64,000 nt of DNA from Crotophaga sulcirostris. Taxonomy: Eukaryota > Chordata > Aves > Cuculiformes > Crotophagidae. The translations under genes were made by a program, and so were the position numbers. Positions 47,481 through 61,560 of this stretch are shown one piece after another (the stretch's first letter is position 1; each line of letters starts with the position of its first letter). Below the pieces are notes generated by a model. It searched no databases. It was given only the letters and a program-made list of their open reading frames with translations, and had not been told where the DNA came from. Where the stretch lies: contig VYZB01000040.1 in the NCBI GenBank assembly GCA_013397455.1, forward strand, positions 450,709-514,708, read 5' to 3'.

Positions 47481-50400
47481 CTGGACCTGTGGTAACTTCC
47501 CTTCTAGTACCTCTGGAGTATGGTGGTCTACAGCTTAAATCCTTTACTTGGTATAACTAAAACCGAATGTCTACCTTGCTTTTTAATTGACATTGAACTT
47601 ACTTAGAAAACGCAGCTGCTCCACACATCCTCTCTGTCCCTGGAGTTCAGAGGGGCTGGAGCCCTTGCAGAATCAGTCAGAACCTTCTCCAATTAATGTG
47701 TGTTTTCACTGACTACGGGAATGTAAGTCTGTGAAAGTTTGTAGAGCTTGCTAAGAGGTAAATTAATGTTGCCTCGGGACTATTTCCCATACAGCTGCGT
47801 CGTTCTTAGTTACAATACTCAGAGGAAAAATTCACCTTAATGAGCACTAATGAATCACAAAAAGTCATGTTATACAGAACAAAAAGCTGACCTAGCAGCT
47901 ATTTATTTATTTTAAAGACAAAATAATAAATATTTGCTGATCGTGTGTGTGCAAACTAAATTTTACATAGCTAGGCAAACTAAGACAATTGTGGTTTAGA
48001 TGTATTGCTGTGCTGTTCTTCCCACTTTCAGAGCAATTTTCCCTTTCACTTCTTTCATTAGGCTGGTGACTGTATCCCGTGCCCCTCTGGAAAACAAAAT
48101 ATGACCACACTTCTGCTACCTTTGCCTGTAACTAGAGCTGTTGACTTCTGGACACAATTATTCTCCTATTATCTGACCTGCAGAGAAAGCTGCCGTTGTG
48201 ATAAGTTCATTTTCTAGGTTTCTTTTGTAGCTGCTGGAGAGAGGGAGTCATCTCATATGTTGACTCATGTCAGCAGCGGTAGACATCTGACTTAAATAAG
48301 GTGGGTTCCACTCCAGAAACACTTGTTGCTTTTCCAGTGGGTGTGTGGAAGAACACAGACAACTGATTGAAATAAAAAAAGCAATTCTAAATGTATAGAA
48401 ATGGTTTAACACAGTCCCTCTTTCCCGCTCTTATAAAGCCTTATCAACGTTTTTCTTATATTTGATAGAGCATCTTAGCTAGTATTCCAGTAAAATGATG
48501 ATACAGTTAGCCTAAATCTTAAATTAAAATCAATCAATTTTTAATTCCAAAACTGATTTTTCTGTTTTCTCTGCTGCTTTTTAATATCATTTTTGTTCGA
48601 TTTTGCAGTTAGATTTCAGCTTTTCTTCTCACCCATTCTGTCCTGGTCCTTCTTTGTAATGTTATAACATTAGGTCAAAGAAAATCCATACAGTCACTAT
48701 GTCTATTTGATCATAACTTTTCTTCTGCCTACAACTACTTGTTTCCACAGCCTCTTGAAGAACAACACTGTTGTTTAAATAGGTGCAGAGACTAACCTGT
48801 CTGAAAATGAAAAGGAGAAGAGAGTAAAATAATTTATTTTCAGCAGATTCATTTTATTAGATTGGCTTATCATAGGGCTCAAAGACAAGGAATGGGTGGG
48901 AAGTGATTGTCCAGAATGTGGGGAAGACAAGATTTTCTCATCAAGAGTGCAAATACAAGTCAAATTAATGTGACCACATAGCCCAGCCTTAGTGATTCCA
49001 CTTATCTGCTTCACAATGGAATGTTTATTTTTCAAGTGCTTGAAATAATCTTAAAGGTTGTATCACAATCCACCAAAGTAATCTTTTTACAGGATATCTC
49101 TCATGTCCTGGCTCGTGACTCAAGAAGCACCGTAAAGGCTTGAGAGGGAAAGATCATACGAGGTAGGTTTTGTAAAGCATAGGAAAATGGACATAGGATG
49201 GTTTTGTCTACATTTTTTGCATGCAGTAGTTCTGGACTACCTTTGCATTTTGTTAGCCATATCTAGCTGACTCTTTCCAGAAAAAAAAACCCACTGCTGA
49301 AGTGATGTACATGCAGTTTGAATGACTGGAGTGTCACGATGTAGAAATTTTATTTTGCATCCTGTACACTTAGAGAAACCACAGGAATGAATGACAATAA
49401 ACAAAGGGAAACTGAATCTCCTGTACGTCCCTCATCGTCTCCATACATAGTGTTAAAAATATCAGCATCTTAAATTTAGTTAAATAAACATAATTAGCAA
49501 GGTAAAAATGGAGGTTAAACTCTTAGCAGAATGTAGTTGTTAATCAGCTGATCTAAACCAAAATCTGGACCTGGGCAGGGAAGCACACATTTCTATCATA
49601 AAGAAAAATAAATGAAATAGTTGATGGTTTCTTCCTCCAACTTTTCACTGTGACATGAACCAGTAAATTTCATCTGGTAATTATTGTGTGTGGGTTTGTG
49701 AGCACATTGTTGTTCTTAAACCTACCCCAGGGCATTAGGGAAAGGAGGAGCTTGTTTTGACTTTTTAAACTCAATGAAAGCGAATTGTATCAGTCAATGT
49801 TACATCTTCTGAAGGGAACAATCTCATAAGAAACATGAGTAGAAACAAACTAATGCAACAGATGAATGCTCACCTAAACTCACATGTACAAGTCTTGTGC
49901 ACTCATTTGCCAAGAACTCACCCTCTGGAAAATCCTTGATTTGTCAGAGGCCATAAGTACTCTCAAAACCTTTCAAGTCCTTGACTTTGAACTGGAACCT
50001 GATAAATTACCCTCTGGGTCACAGGCATTGGACTGATATCTCAGTGATGAAAGTCTCTTCACTCATCCAGGAAAGATGTGCTTGAAGTACCTGTGTAAGT
50101 GAATGATGTACAGAAGCGCATGTGGACAGACACATGGGAGAAGATTGTTGTTAAGGACACATGTAGCACATTTTCAGGTCAAATCTTTGGCCTGTTTCCC
50201 TTTTTATTAATTTATTCAAAGTATAATTTGTGCCACATTGCTTCCCACAGGACATTTTATTTTGCATTTATATATCTACCTGCAAACTGCAGCTGTGTGG
50301 AGTCAAATCTGTGATGGGGAAAGAAAAAGGCCTTTTCTTTAAAACAATCAAGCAGTAGACAGTCTCTGTTGAATAACACTTGGACTACAAAGAGTAGCTC

Positions 50401-53400
50401 AATCTAATTGTAAGCATCTTATTTCCCATGAACAGCAATAAAAGTTTTCCTTGGTTCAAGGCTTTTGGGGACAGAAAATCCATGGCGTGACTTTTAAAAC
50501 AGAATCAGGTCAGTGTAGATGGCGCCTGTGATTTGACAAAATAATGATTCACTTCAGCCGACTAGTGCACAATTGCTCTGAATTTAACTAGAAAGAAACA
50601 CAGAGATGATCACAGGCTTCAAGTGCTAAACTGGCACAAGGTGACACATAACGAGGGAGCTTCACAGAACTGAAAGCATTGCAAAAATGAGTAATTTATT
50701 ACTGTTTACTTATGAAAAAATAAAGTAGTTTTCGCTAGGGGCAATATCATTAAATGCAATGAAACTTTTCTTCTCTTTAAATGTAGCTGCCATTGTATAA
50801 CCTAGCAAATTCTTTCTTGGTTTCAGCAGGAGATTACCAATTTATACCAGATGATATATAGAGTAGAAAAGGTTCAAAGCAACCAGCTCCATGACTTTGA
50901 ACCTGGTTCTAATCCTGATCATATTTTCAGCATTTTAACTTCTGCTAGCTGTGTTATATGTTTATTAGGCATGTCCTCTTATATATTGAATATTTCCTGT
51001 GTGTTTCTGAGTATTTTAAGAGACAAGTGTCCATACTAGCTACCCTGAGAAAGCAAGATCAGAAGAAAAATCCTGAGAAAAATACCTAGGGAGTTTGATA
51101 CAAATCCTGAGCTTCTATCAGTGGTCAAATTCCTGTACAAAAAGGATGTGTAAATATTCTATTCTAAATCTTCTTGTTTGTGGTGAGAACAGATGTGCTT
51201 CCAGTTAACACCAGAAGTGTTCAGTAAGTTGAAACTTTTATTTGTTCGAAAGCTGCTTGAACAGATCCTTAAGATTGAACCATGTTGGTTTAATTGGTAG
51301 TCTAGGACATGCTCAGAACCTAAAGAAGATAAAAATAATATTTTTGCTAAAAGCCAAAATATTATACAAGTGAGGACTGAAGTCAGACTGCATATATGGC
51401 ATAAAGCACAATGTCTCAAAATGGAACATTTTGCAAGAGCCCTCCTGAAACTACAAGAAGTTGATTTTAGAGTCCTTGTCTGCAATATTATCCTTATCTG
51501 CTCGGGAAACTCCAAAATTCTTTCAGAGGAGGGATTATGTCTAGAAGAAGTTGCATAGCTTGTGTACTTTCAAGTCACCTACTTAAATCACAGGAGTGTT
51601 CTGGTAACAGACCAGCTCATACCAATATTTACTGAGTATTTCTTCCCCACAGAATGAAATATTTGAGGTGTTCCTTCTATAGGAATTATCAATAGGACTT
51701 CAGTATAAATTATTTGATATATACTAATTTAGATGTAAGTTGTGTATTACTATATTCTGTCTTGACTGTGTTGTATTACGCTGAATCTTTAATGAGAATC
51801 ATGGGTACATCAGTATATGAGGATATATTTTATCTTACATATGCTTTCATGTACTGAATCCTCAATTTCCATAAATAATGTTTTTCCAGATCTTATATAT
51901 GATCAAAGGCAGAGAAGGACCATGACGCAAGTTTAAGAGCCATAATATCATTTCTGTGTTATTCTAAGTAAGTGTGAGCAGGTTTTTAAGACTGCACACA
52001 TTATGTTTTACCAGAAAAAGGTCAGGAAGACATTATCTACAGTTTTATTTTTAAAAAAGTGTCAGGAACTATTTTTCCATAGGGAAAGAAAATTTAAAAG
52101 AAACTACGGTATCTTCTATAATGCTGAAAGGAAGAGTTTTGTGAATCAGAAATCCTGGACTTGCTGCAGGCTAATTACTATGGCTCACAACAAAGTCACA
52201 CAAGAGAGAACCATTTTTTAAGAACACTATCATAGATTTCTGATATCGTGTCTGCAGAAGTGCCACCACGTCATTCATTCAACAAGTAAAATTGATTTTT
52301 GCAGAAAACTTTTATATCTGAAGGAAGAAAATTGAATCTCTGAGGTTGTTGATGTACAAGAAAATCAGGTAAGAAAACCAAATTATTTTAACAGATCATG
52401 GAATGGAGCTATATGATTACCAACAGTAAAGATTCATGTTACGTATTTGGCTGCTGTAAAATAAAGTGATTATAACCTTAATACATTGCACGAGTTAATG
52501 ATCCCAACTCATACTTTTTATTTTTTTAACAAAATTCTTTGAAAATAGTCATGGACTGACACAAGCCATAATCTACCCTGGTAAGGCAAAGGTCAGTAAC
52601 TTACCTGATTGTGGATTGTGTACTCCTAATTGAGATGCATCCAAGCACTTGAATTTTTCCTCTAGAGGAAATATAGAATCATTTAATTACATACTACTCA
52701 GCAACATCAAACTGTGGTTTGAATTCACTGGACTTTTTTGAAGTATTTTCTTGTCAACAGCAAAGGTGTTACAGCAACTGCATCAGTATAAATCCTTTCA
52801 GATTTGAGTTAGATTCTGTTTTTATTTATTTGGGTCTGCTTATAAAAGCATTCAAAGGCCTGACTGCCCAGTAATCCCTTTTTTAAGAAAAAATAGACAA
52901 ATCCTTAGCATATTTTTGTATAGTCCCATGGGAGTCAGTGTTACTACTTTGTTAGCCCCTGTCAAAGACTCTTGTATATACACCATTAATAGTCAATTCA
53001 GGTGCACATTGAAGACCACCTAGTGTCATTTGAAATGTCCTAAGATATCTTTTTAGTACTTCTGCTGTCATGTCAAAGGGCCTAAAGTCCTCTAGCATAT
53101 CACTGAAACCTCTAAAGATATCTCAAATGTCTTATGCCTTCTCGGATGACATTTAACCTCTCTATGTGGACAATTTAATCAAGCCTTTGCTACGTTGTCG
53201 CTAAGTTGTGGGAAGTATTACGACTAGCATTAACTAGACATGGGTTGTGTAATGGAATTTATGAAACTTTGGTTTATCAACAATTTAGATTTTATCAAGG
53301 TAAGACTGCAAAATTCCTATTCACACTTGATTATCAAAATGGTTAAAATATTCAATATATTTGCTATAACCAAATTGATCAGCAAAATAATCAGATTAAA

Positions 53401-53680
53401 AAATAATGACATTCACTCCTATTTACTACACGGTGTGATAAGTCAAACACAGAAGCACAGAGATACGTATGTATACAAAGATATATAAATATTTAAGAAT
53501 AAGAGAAGTATAGGTCATGACAGAGAGAAAGACACACAAAGAGACGGAGAGACTAGTCTGAAAACTTCCCTTTTGAGATTTGGGGAGAATACTCACATAT
53601 ATGAGTTGCATTATGCATTAGCCTTCCTGACAGGCAATGGTCAGACTGCAAGGAGAGATAACCTCCCCTAACGCCTTTTA
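47481..53680. other. Long non-coding stretch, nothing recognised
   Basis: About 6.2 kb, AT-rich. Open frames reach 118 codons (51159-51515, minus) and have no known domain. No LTR, CR1 or RNA gene recognised. Confidence 0.4.
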
Positions 53681-53699
53681 ATTTGCTGTGTCAGCAAAT
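53681..53699. promoter_or_regulatory. Palindromic Maf-recognition-like site
   Basis: ATTTGCTGTGTCAGCAAAT: 8-bp arms around a TGT centre. It contains TGCTG and TCAGCA, the two halves of a MARE, with AT-rich flanks as favoured by large Maf proteins. The centre differs from the consensus at two bases. Binding is only a possibility. Confidence 0.3.
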
Positions 53700-56267
53700 G
53701 AGATCACACATTACACCTGAGAGCCATCCCAGCTCAGGGGGAGATGGCCTCAGCCTGCTGCAATTCAGAAAGTTCAAACGACCTTCGACGTAATCACTTA
53801 CAGGCTTTCAAGTTAATTTACTTTTGTGAAATATCTGAGTATTCATTTTGAAGTTTTAATATTCTCTTTGGCTGCACTTGGAAGGTGTCATAGTGGTGGA
53901 ACTTTCCAATATATGTCAGGTCAATGTAAGTCACTATGTCTTGGATCTGTTATTGCAGTGTGGTTAGTATGGCTCAAAACCATGTGCTCATGATTATGCT
54001 GGATTATGAAATCAAATATTTCTTCAGTGGGAGGGCTCACTAACTGATATTCCCCGTGGGAATCACCTGTATTCAAAACTCAAGAATGGGTTCATTGTTC
54101 TGTGGAAAGACTTTTTTTATTGGATGACTTGAAAACTAAAAACAGGGGCAAAGAGTGCCTCAGCAGTGAGGGGTGGAACAGATCAGGGGAATCAGATTTC
54201 CCTCCTTTGCATCATTTCATTTCAGGAATTAGTAGGGACAGACACATCTTTGCTTGACAGCGTGGTGGTTTTTGTTCTACACCTCTGGTACATGAAATAA
54301 GACTCCTGAGGAGATCATGCTGTGCTGAACTAGAAACAATCTGAGCTCAGAGCCGCAGGGACAATGAAAACAACCAACGTGTGCTGAAGTTTGCCTCTAG
54401 TAAATCTACTGTATCTACTAAAAGGTCTTGCAAGTCCAAAGGCACTCAGGAAATATTCACATGGATTTGCAATTTGCGCTGATTTTTTTTCTGCTCCAGG
54501 AAACACTTGTAAACCCATTAGTCATTTTAGAGCAAGGTTCTGTGGCTGCCTGTAATTACAATAGATGAGCAATAGCTGAACTATCCATTCTTACTAATAG
54601 CATCCCTGAGTTAGGAGAGAAACCAGAAGAATATTATGACAGTGGACTAGACAAAAAGGTAAGAATATTGCCCGTATAAAATTAATACACTGTGTAAAAG
54701 ACTATTTTATTGTTATTAATTGAAAAGCCCCATTAACTTAAAAGGCAAAAACAATGGGTGGTAAATTATTTTTTCAGAGTTAATCTTCCATTGAATGGAA
54801 AGGACACAATTTTTGCCTTCCGTTAAAGTGGTATTAAAGTTATATTCCTAAATGTTTACGTAAAAGTGATGTAGTGTGAAAATTGAGGTTGGACTTGATA
54901 CCTTTTAATTGGGAATTTATTTTGCATGAGGTGATATGATGTGGATCACCAGGATTCCCTCCTCCGTGTAGGCAATATTCTGAGATAATACAAAATTGAC
55001 ACCATAGAAATGAAAACATCATGTTCTGTAACTTCAAATTCGTGAAGTCTTCCATGTTATAAAATCATAGTATTTCATAGCTATTCATAGAGTTTACTCT
55101 CGTAGCAGGTCTAGCAATAAAAAATAAATCATGGGTCAATTTATTTGTAATTTACCCAAAGTCACTCAAGAAATGTCTGTTCAGTAATCAAACTCAATCT
55201 GATACTGGACTTAGCTTAGCCTATTACAAAAAGGAATTACACTAAATTATTGCCATTGGATAAGAGTGTATATAGAAGCAGTTACCACCCCTCATCTCAC
55301 ATGTGCTGATTTCTTTGCAGGATTTCTACAAACCTGGGGTCCCTGCTGCTGGAATGAAATGTCATAAGGATTAGTATAGATGTGAAAATTGACAGCAGCC
55401 AGGCTTCAGGTCCCAACAGCACGAATGTGCAACAAGAGATTCTCCATGGCTGAAGCATTTCACAACCTACATGGAAAAGATACACATAGAAAAGAGCTAT
55501 CATGCAAGCAACAGGGTGCTGATGTTGACAATTGAAATTTCTTTCTTGAATTTCAATTAATTTCAGGTTTTAGATATTATTTGTGTTTATTTAACATGTA
55601 ATTGCAACATGTTTTGAGTACAGTGAGGACGTGAGAAGAGATAATGTGAAGAGATGGATAGAGATTATGTTGGACGAGACAGAGTATGGAGCAGATGAGA
55701 AACAAAAAAAAAGCTGGGAAGAAAATAAAGGGCATTTAGAATGAGAACAATATGAGCACAATGTGAGGAGCAGACCAGAAAGCTTTCACTAACAGGTAAA
55801 TGTTGCTTGATGACACCAGTAATCAACCAAAGGTCATACAAATCTTTGCCTGCCCCATCTCAGAAGTTCCTTCATGAAAGACGCGGCTGTCAGCAAAGCT
55901 GGAAAAAGAAAGTGGTAGTAGATGAAGAATCATTCTTGGCTTTCAGATGTTCAAATGGAAGTGCCTCCTGGAGACCTTGTCGCCACTGAGATCTTCATAT
56001 CAATGGATGAAGAGAAGCACCAGATCTAACATAAACCATCATCTCGTGAAATAGTCCTTCATCCACGGTCTACAGGGGGAAACTAGAGCAATTATCTTCC
56101 TATGATAGATGTATAGAATAAATACCTTAAAGTATTTGTGCAAATGCAGATTTCAGTTTTCTAGATGTTCTCTCCTCTGATCACATATCAGAAAAGGGAA
56201 TTTTTTAAAGTTAAGTTCATTTTTCCTCTCAAAAATTGCTCTTCCAAGTGGCACAGGTGAGAATTAT
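53700..56267. other. Non-coding stretch, nothing recognised
   Basis: AT-rich and unclassified. A CATAG-containing patch near 55065-55095 resembles a CR1 tail but has no CR1 body next to it. Confidence 0.4.
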
Positions 56268-56368
56268 TGTTGTAATTATCAATATTAACAATTAAAACAA
56301 TAATTATCAATATTGATTACTACCATTGATAATTATTACTAATGTAATTATTAATATTGAAAATTATT
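56268..56368. repeat. AT-rich cluster of AATTATCAATATT-type repeats with a perfect hairpin
   Basis: The words AATTATCAATATT and ATTGATAATTATT recur in both orientations. Inside lies a perfect inverted repeat: AATAATTATCAAT (56299-56311) and ATTGATAATTATT (56325-56337), with a 13-base loop. Probably low-complexity slippage and inversion. Confidence 0.75.
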
Positions 56369-59300
56369 CACTATCTGGTGAAGTTTATATTGCCACCCTC
56401 TGAGTCTGATGTGTCCTAAGGGGACAGAATGAAAATCTGCTTCTAGGAATTTCTTTTTAAAGTGTCACTAAAAATAGTAAAGAAAGAGATGCCAGGTTAC
56501 CCAAGCTTTTTTAACAATCAAACCTCTGAGGTAAAAGTTGACAGTGACTTTTTTCTTGGCAAAAAGGAGAAGTGAAAGTCGGTATTTACTAGCTGGAATC
56601 AAAGCGGGTTTTTTTCCCCTTCGTTTTAAGATGTTGAACAAACACCTCAAAGTGTGAAATCTTGTCTTTTTATTATCTGAGACACAAAAGGCAGAACAAG
56701 ATACCAGGGACTTTGAAAGCAAGGTGAGAGTACTTACTTATCCTGTAATAGCTACTCTGTCGGAGGCTTGAAGGATGCTGACTTCACATCCTTTCTGGAA
56801 GACTACTTACTTCCATCTGCAACATGCACAGCTCAGAACTTGGTACAGTAGATTATATCTGATGCCTTCTACATCTATTAAGGTTAAGTGGAATTTTCAA
56901 AGCACTAATGTTCTCTTTCCACTAGAGCAAAGAAAAAATGTATAGCAAAGCAGAGAATCTTAAGAGGACAAGAAGAAAAAGCAAACTTTTTTGAAAGGAG
57001 AGGAAAGAAATGAAAGAGAATGAAAGAAGCAATTCTCTTTTGTACTGAAATGCATAAATGGGATGACAGAGATTGCATTCCCAATCCAAATGCCAGAACT
57101 TCTTTCCTGTAGGAGAGTGTTCCAAGGTATTAATTTTATTTATCTACTTCATAAAATATACAAAGGTTTCCTAAATTAAATCCCTCACCTTATGAACAGA
57201 AATAAACAACAGGAAAGTATTAGAGACAGAAATGCCACCTCAAATAGAAAATCTTAATGTCAGTATTAATTTTTCTTGGCCTGCTGCCCAAGTATATGGA
57301 TCAGTGTTGTTTTACATGTTCTAAATACATCTCCTGTGTTTTATTGTGGTTTATTGGCTGCACAACTTTCTTTCAGCAATTAATGACAACCCATGTTTCT
57401 TGCCTCTGTCTCCATGCATTCCTTACATATTTTAAATCAATGTGTTTTACAATGAATTGGTTTTCTTTTCCATTTGTTTGAAAATTTTTTTTTGGAATGT
57501 AATAATTTTATACTATTTTGTTCTTAAAAGATTTTTGACACTTCTTTTTCAGAGAGCAGAAAGGAATTAGAATTTTTTCACGGTTTTGGCATGATGCAGC
57601 TTCATAGTAGAAAGGCTGTAAAAAAAAGATTCTGTTCTCTCTGTCCAGCTTACTCCTTTCCTTACATACTCAATTTAAAATATGCCATGTGCTGACTTAT
57701 TCTGTCAGCATCTGCTGTCAGCTTTGCCTTCTCTGTCAGTCAGGGTTTATTGAAAGGCAAAAGTCAGTGATTTGCTGTTTGGCTTCTGTTGGGCTCACAT
57801 GAGCTACAGAGCAGCCCGTTTCTTTCCATTCTTTGTACAACGTAGAGATTTTGGGAGGCACAAGTCATTTATGCATTGCAAGTGCACCTTTGGGACAGCC
57901 TAAACTATTTACGATTTAGGACTGATAGATCCATGTCATTTTGAGTGAAATAAAAATGACAGTGTATTTCAGAAGTGTCAAAATTGTGCGCTCGCCAAAT
58001 CAAAATTGCCAGTGATTCATACAGCTCATATCTGTAACACCTCAAATATTTGGGGTTTTCAGTCAGCAAATTCTGACTCTCTAATGGTACTGCACGACTA
58101 GATTTATCATTTTGCTAGACGTGACAAAAGGGAGTAGAGTTTTTTATTCTTTTCCCCTTCTCTTAATACTAGCAAGTCACAGAAAAAAAGGAAAAGTCAA
58201 ATTACTGGAGTGAGATTTTTCAAAAGCACTGAGCATTTTTTTGAGTCATCACCCATTGAACTCTATGATTAAACTCTTGCTGATTTCCATGGCAGCAGTT
58301 ATGTTAATTCTTACTACTCCTGGACATACCATGCTTAAATACATCTGTGACATGCACTTTCTTTTCAGCTGGGGTTATTTAGCACCCATTGATTTCTTTT
58401 TGCTTTCCCTTTCCTTTCTACATTCTGGTTTTCAAGCTAGTAAGTCAGCTGGATGTCTCAGTATAACAATTCTTAATCAAAGTGCTTCAGGAAATAACAG
58501 CAATTCCCCTATTCATTAAAAAAAAAATGAAAACTGTGAAGTAGTACACTGTAGAAAAATGTGGGATAGTTTGCTAACGACATGCTGATTTTTAAACAGG
58601 ATTCATACAAATAACAGCTTCTACCTTACCATTCATTACCTTGTAGAACATTTATTTTTATTTTTGGCTGATTTGTTTGTTGTTTCTTAAGCAGTTAAGA
58701 CTGAATATTTTTATTTTACTCAGTAAAAGGTACTTTGGGGGTTGTTTAGGTCTCTATAATACGAGGTATTTATAAGCTGAGTAGGGATAAAATAGTACCC
58801 ATAGGAGCATTTTTATTAATTTATCATTCTTTCTAACTTCTCTAGGTCTACTACAAAGACAGTGCAATAATTTTTTTTAAAGAAGGAAATTTGTTATATA
58901 TTTTTGGGGTGTGGGAATGGCTAAGTATAATGCATTAAGTTTTAGATCCTTGAACCATGGCAGAATTAAGTGCAGAAAAAAATATTTGGATTTTTGGGTG
59001 TGCAACACGGTTTCCAGGACATGCAGAGCAAGGGGATACTGATGGGGCTGCAGAGAATGACTACAAGAATCCCAAAGCATTCTGTCATTTCCCAGCTTTA
59101 CTATAGCAGCCAGTTTTCTATCAAATTTTAATACTAGGATTGGGATTCCCTCGTTATCTCAGTGTTCCTGTAGCACCAAATGATCCCTTTACATTTTTTT
59201 CCACATCTTGTAAGAGCATGTGTGACATACAGTGACAGGCTGACTTTGTCTCAGAAGAGCTGTTATAAGGGGGAGAAAAGGACTGTGGGGAGAGAGACCT

Positions 59301-61531
59301 AGGAAAGTGAATTTATTTGTTTGTAGTCATAGAGAAAGGCAGTAACAGAGAACAGGCTCCACAATATGTCAAATGGGACTAAGACAGACATTAGTACCTA
59401 CACCTAAGGCACTTAGATCCCACAGTCAAATGTGCCCACACCTCTGTGACCATTTAGGGTTTGCCTAAAATTCACAATGTATCTCCTTTTTTTATTGGAA
59501 ATTCCCAAATGCCTAATCTTAAAAATCTAATCGTGCCTGAAAAATCTCCTCTCTGGGGGTGAAATTCACAGAAATGCTTAGATATTCATCACAAAACGCA
59601 AATAGACTGTGCCCACTCAAGCACAGAGGGCTGCCCCCACCTCCCCAGTCCTAAATATCATAAATATAGATATCATATAGATATTGTAGAGTAAGTGAAG
59701 CTGAATTCTAATTCCTGGTGTCTAAACTCCCATAAGTATTTTGACCTGGAGGCATGAAAAGAGGTCACTTGGTAGTTAAAGCTGATGTTAAGAGGTGGGA
59801 CACATGGACTGGTGCCTCCTCAGGGTGAGGAGACCCGTGAACTTCATCCCCTGCCTGCTGTTCTTGGTTCCCAGTTAAAGATGGACCCTACTGCTTTCTC
59901 CTCCAGTCATGTTCGAAAAATTTAAATTTAAATCACCCCACAGGACATCTGTTTTCCTCTTAGGACTACCTTCCACAAATCAGATAAATTTCCAAACCTG
60001 TTCAAAATTTGGGACTCTATTTTTCTCTTTTGTCAAGCCTGCTGAGCCAAAGGGACCATATTTCTGTCTACATTGTATTTCACCAGAACAGTGCAATAAA
60101 ATATGCACGAATGAATTGTCATATCTCTAGAATATATGAATTCTCATAAACTCACCAGATGTTTTGAAGCAAGTACTAGGTTTTAATTGGGTCATTTAAA
60201 CTTGAAAAGGGCAATCTGCAATGACACTGTGCTTCCTATTTATTTCAGGCTATTTACATTTTAGAAAGAAGGGAATAGAAAGTTTCTGGTCCCATTTTCC
60301 AGAAAAAAAAAAGGAACAAAGTAGTCATTCCACTAATACTGTTTAATAGAAATATGAAAGAATTATAAAAGTGAAACTTTCAAAGCACTTTAGCCCTACA
60401 AAGAAAAAATTCCCAAGAAAAATCTCTGTAAATTGAACTACAAAATTTATGGCCACAGAGTAAGGATATTATTTGTTTCTTAAGTAGTTTCCACTTGAGA
60501 ATGAAATACTTGTAAGTTAAAAGCATCAGGACAAAGTCCTCTCCTGAATGGGTTAGAGTGAGTATTACCGTATCACCACAGCAGGATTAAAACGACTAAA
60601 ACTGCATTTTCAAAACTGCAATAGCAAAGCGACACTGGTACATCCACTGGACTGCAAAACAAGTCACCGAACACTTCGGGACGTCTGAAATAGCACCAAT
60701 CACTTATATTTAGTCATCTGAATCCATCTCCAGAGCTCTGTGAGTTATAATGAGAGCTGAGGCAAAGAGACATCTGTAAGTATCTTAATTTTGGCCTAAC
60801 TCCATTCAAGATGACTGCTCCATTCTTGAAAACCATGGTCCTACAGCACTAAGCAGCACGTACAATCAATGTGAATACCATTCAAGACAGTCGCTGGACC
60901 TGAAAACCACTTGAAATAGGACTTGAAGATCTCTTGAAAAATGGATGAACCTACCATAAGATGAGATCAATTAATCTTGTATTTTTCTCTTTTGTTTAAC
61001 CAACCTCTTATTAAAAAAAACACTAAATGTGAAAGTAATTTCCCAAAATCTTTTTTTCACACAGAAACCTGTGGTGATCTGAAGGTGTGGTTGACTGACT
61101 TATGGTGCCTTTTTCTACTCAGATTTGGCAGTGGGCCATGGAGGGGAGGCTGTGAGCACAGGTGAGGTGTTTGTCATGTAACAACACTGCAGAACTAGAC
61201 CAAGGAGCAACTGCAGGGACAGGACATGATAACTGAAATGCTTTTCATCATGTTACATCACTTAGTGAGTGGTACAAGGTCCATTTCACTGTGAACCCCA
61301 ATGCATCTGCATCCAACTGATCTGACCCCACGCACTGTTGACCTCGCAGTATTATTGTCTTGGCAAAAGGAACTGGGAAATCATTGTAGAGAAGTCATCT
61401 TTACCCTATTAAACACAATATTCGAGCTTGGTACAGGAACAAAAGATTTCATTAATATTGAACTAACACTATATTGTAGCACAAGTAAATGAAAACAGGA
61501 TAGAACAAAAGACACTTCAAGTATAGAAACA
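56369..61531. other. Long non-coding stretch with a candidate regulatory block
   Basis: AT-rich. The part at 57760-58060 keeps CpG pairs and non-repetitive sequence (for example GTGCGCTCGCC) and is discussed as a candidate conserved element. All open frames are under 95 codons and unassigned. Confidence 0.4.
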
Positions 61532-61560
61532 GATTGATGGATGGATGGATGGATAGATAG
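61532..61560. repeat. GATG/GATA tetranucleotide microsatellite
   Basis: GATTGATGGATGGATGGATG followed by GATAGATAG: about seven tetranucleotide units. Confidence 0.9.

Noticed and set aside
51159..51515. 118-codon minus-strand frame with a hydrophobic stretch
   Set aside because: The hydrophobic part reflects T-rich codons; a competing plus-strand frame overlaps and no domain is present.
55060..55100. CR1-like tail words (ATCATAG, TTCATAG)
   Set aside because: No CR1 3' UTR follows and the words are common in AT-rich DNA.
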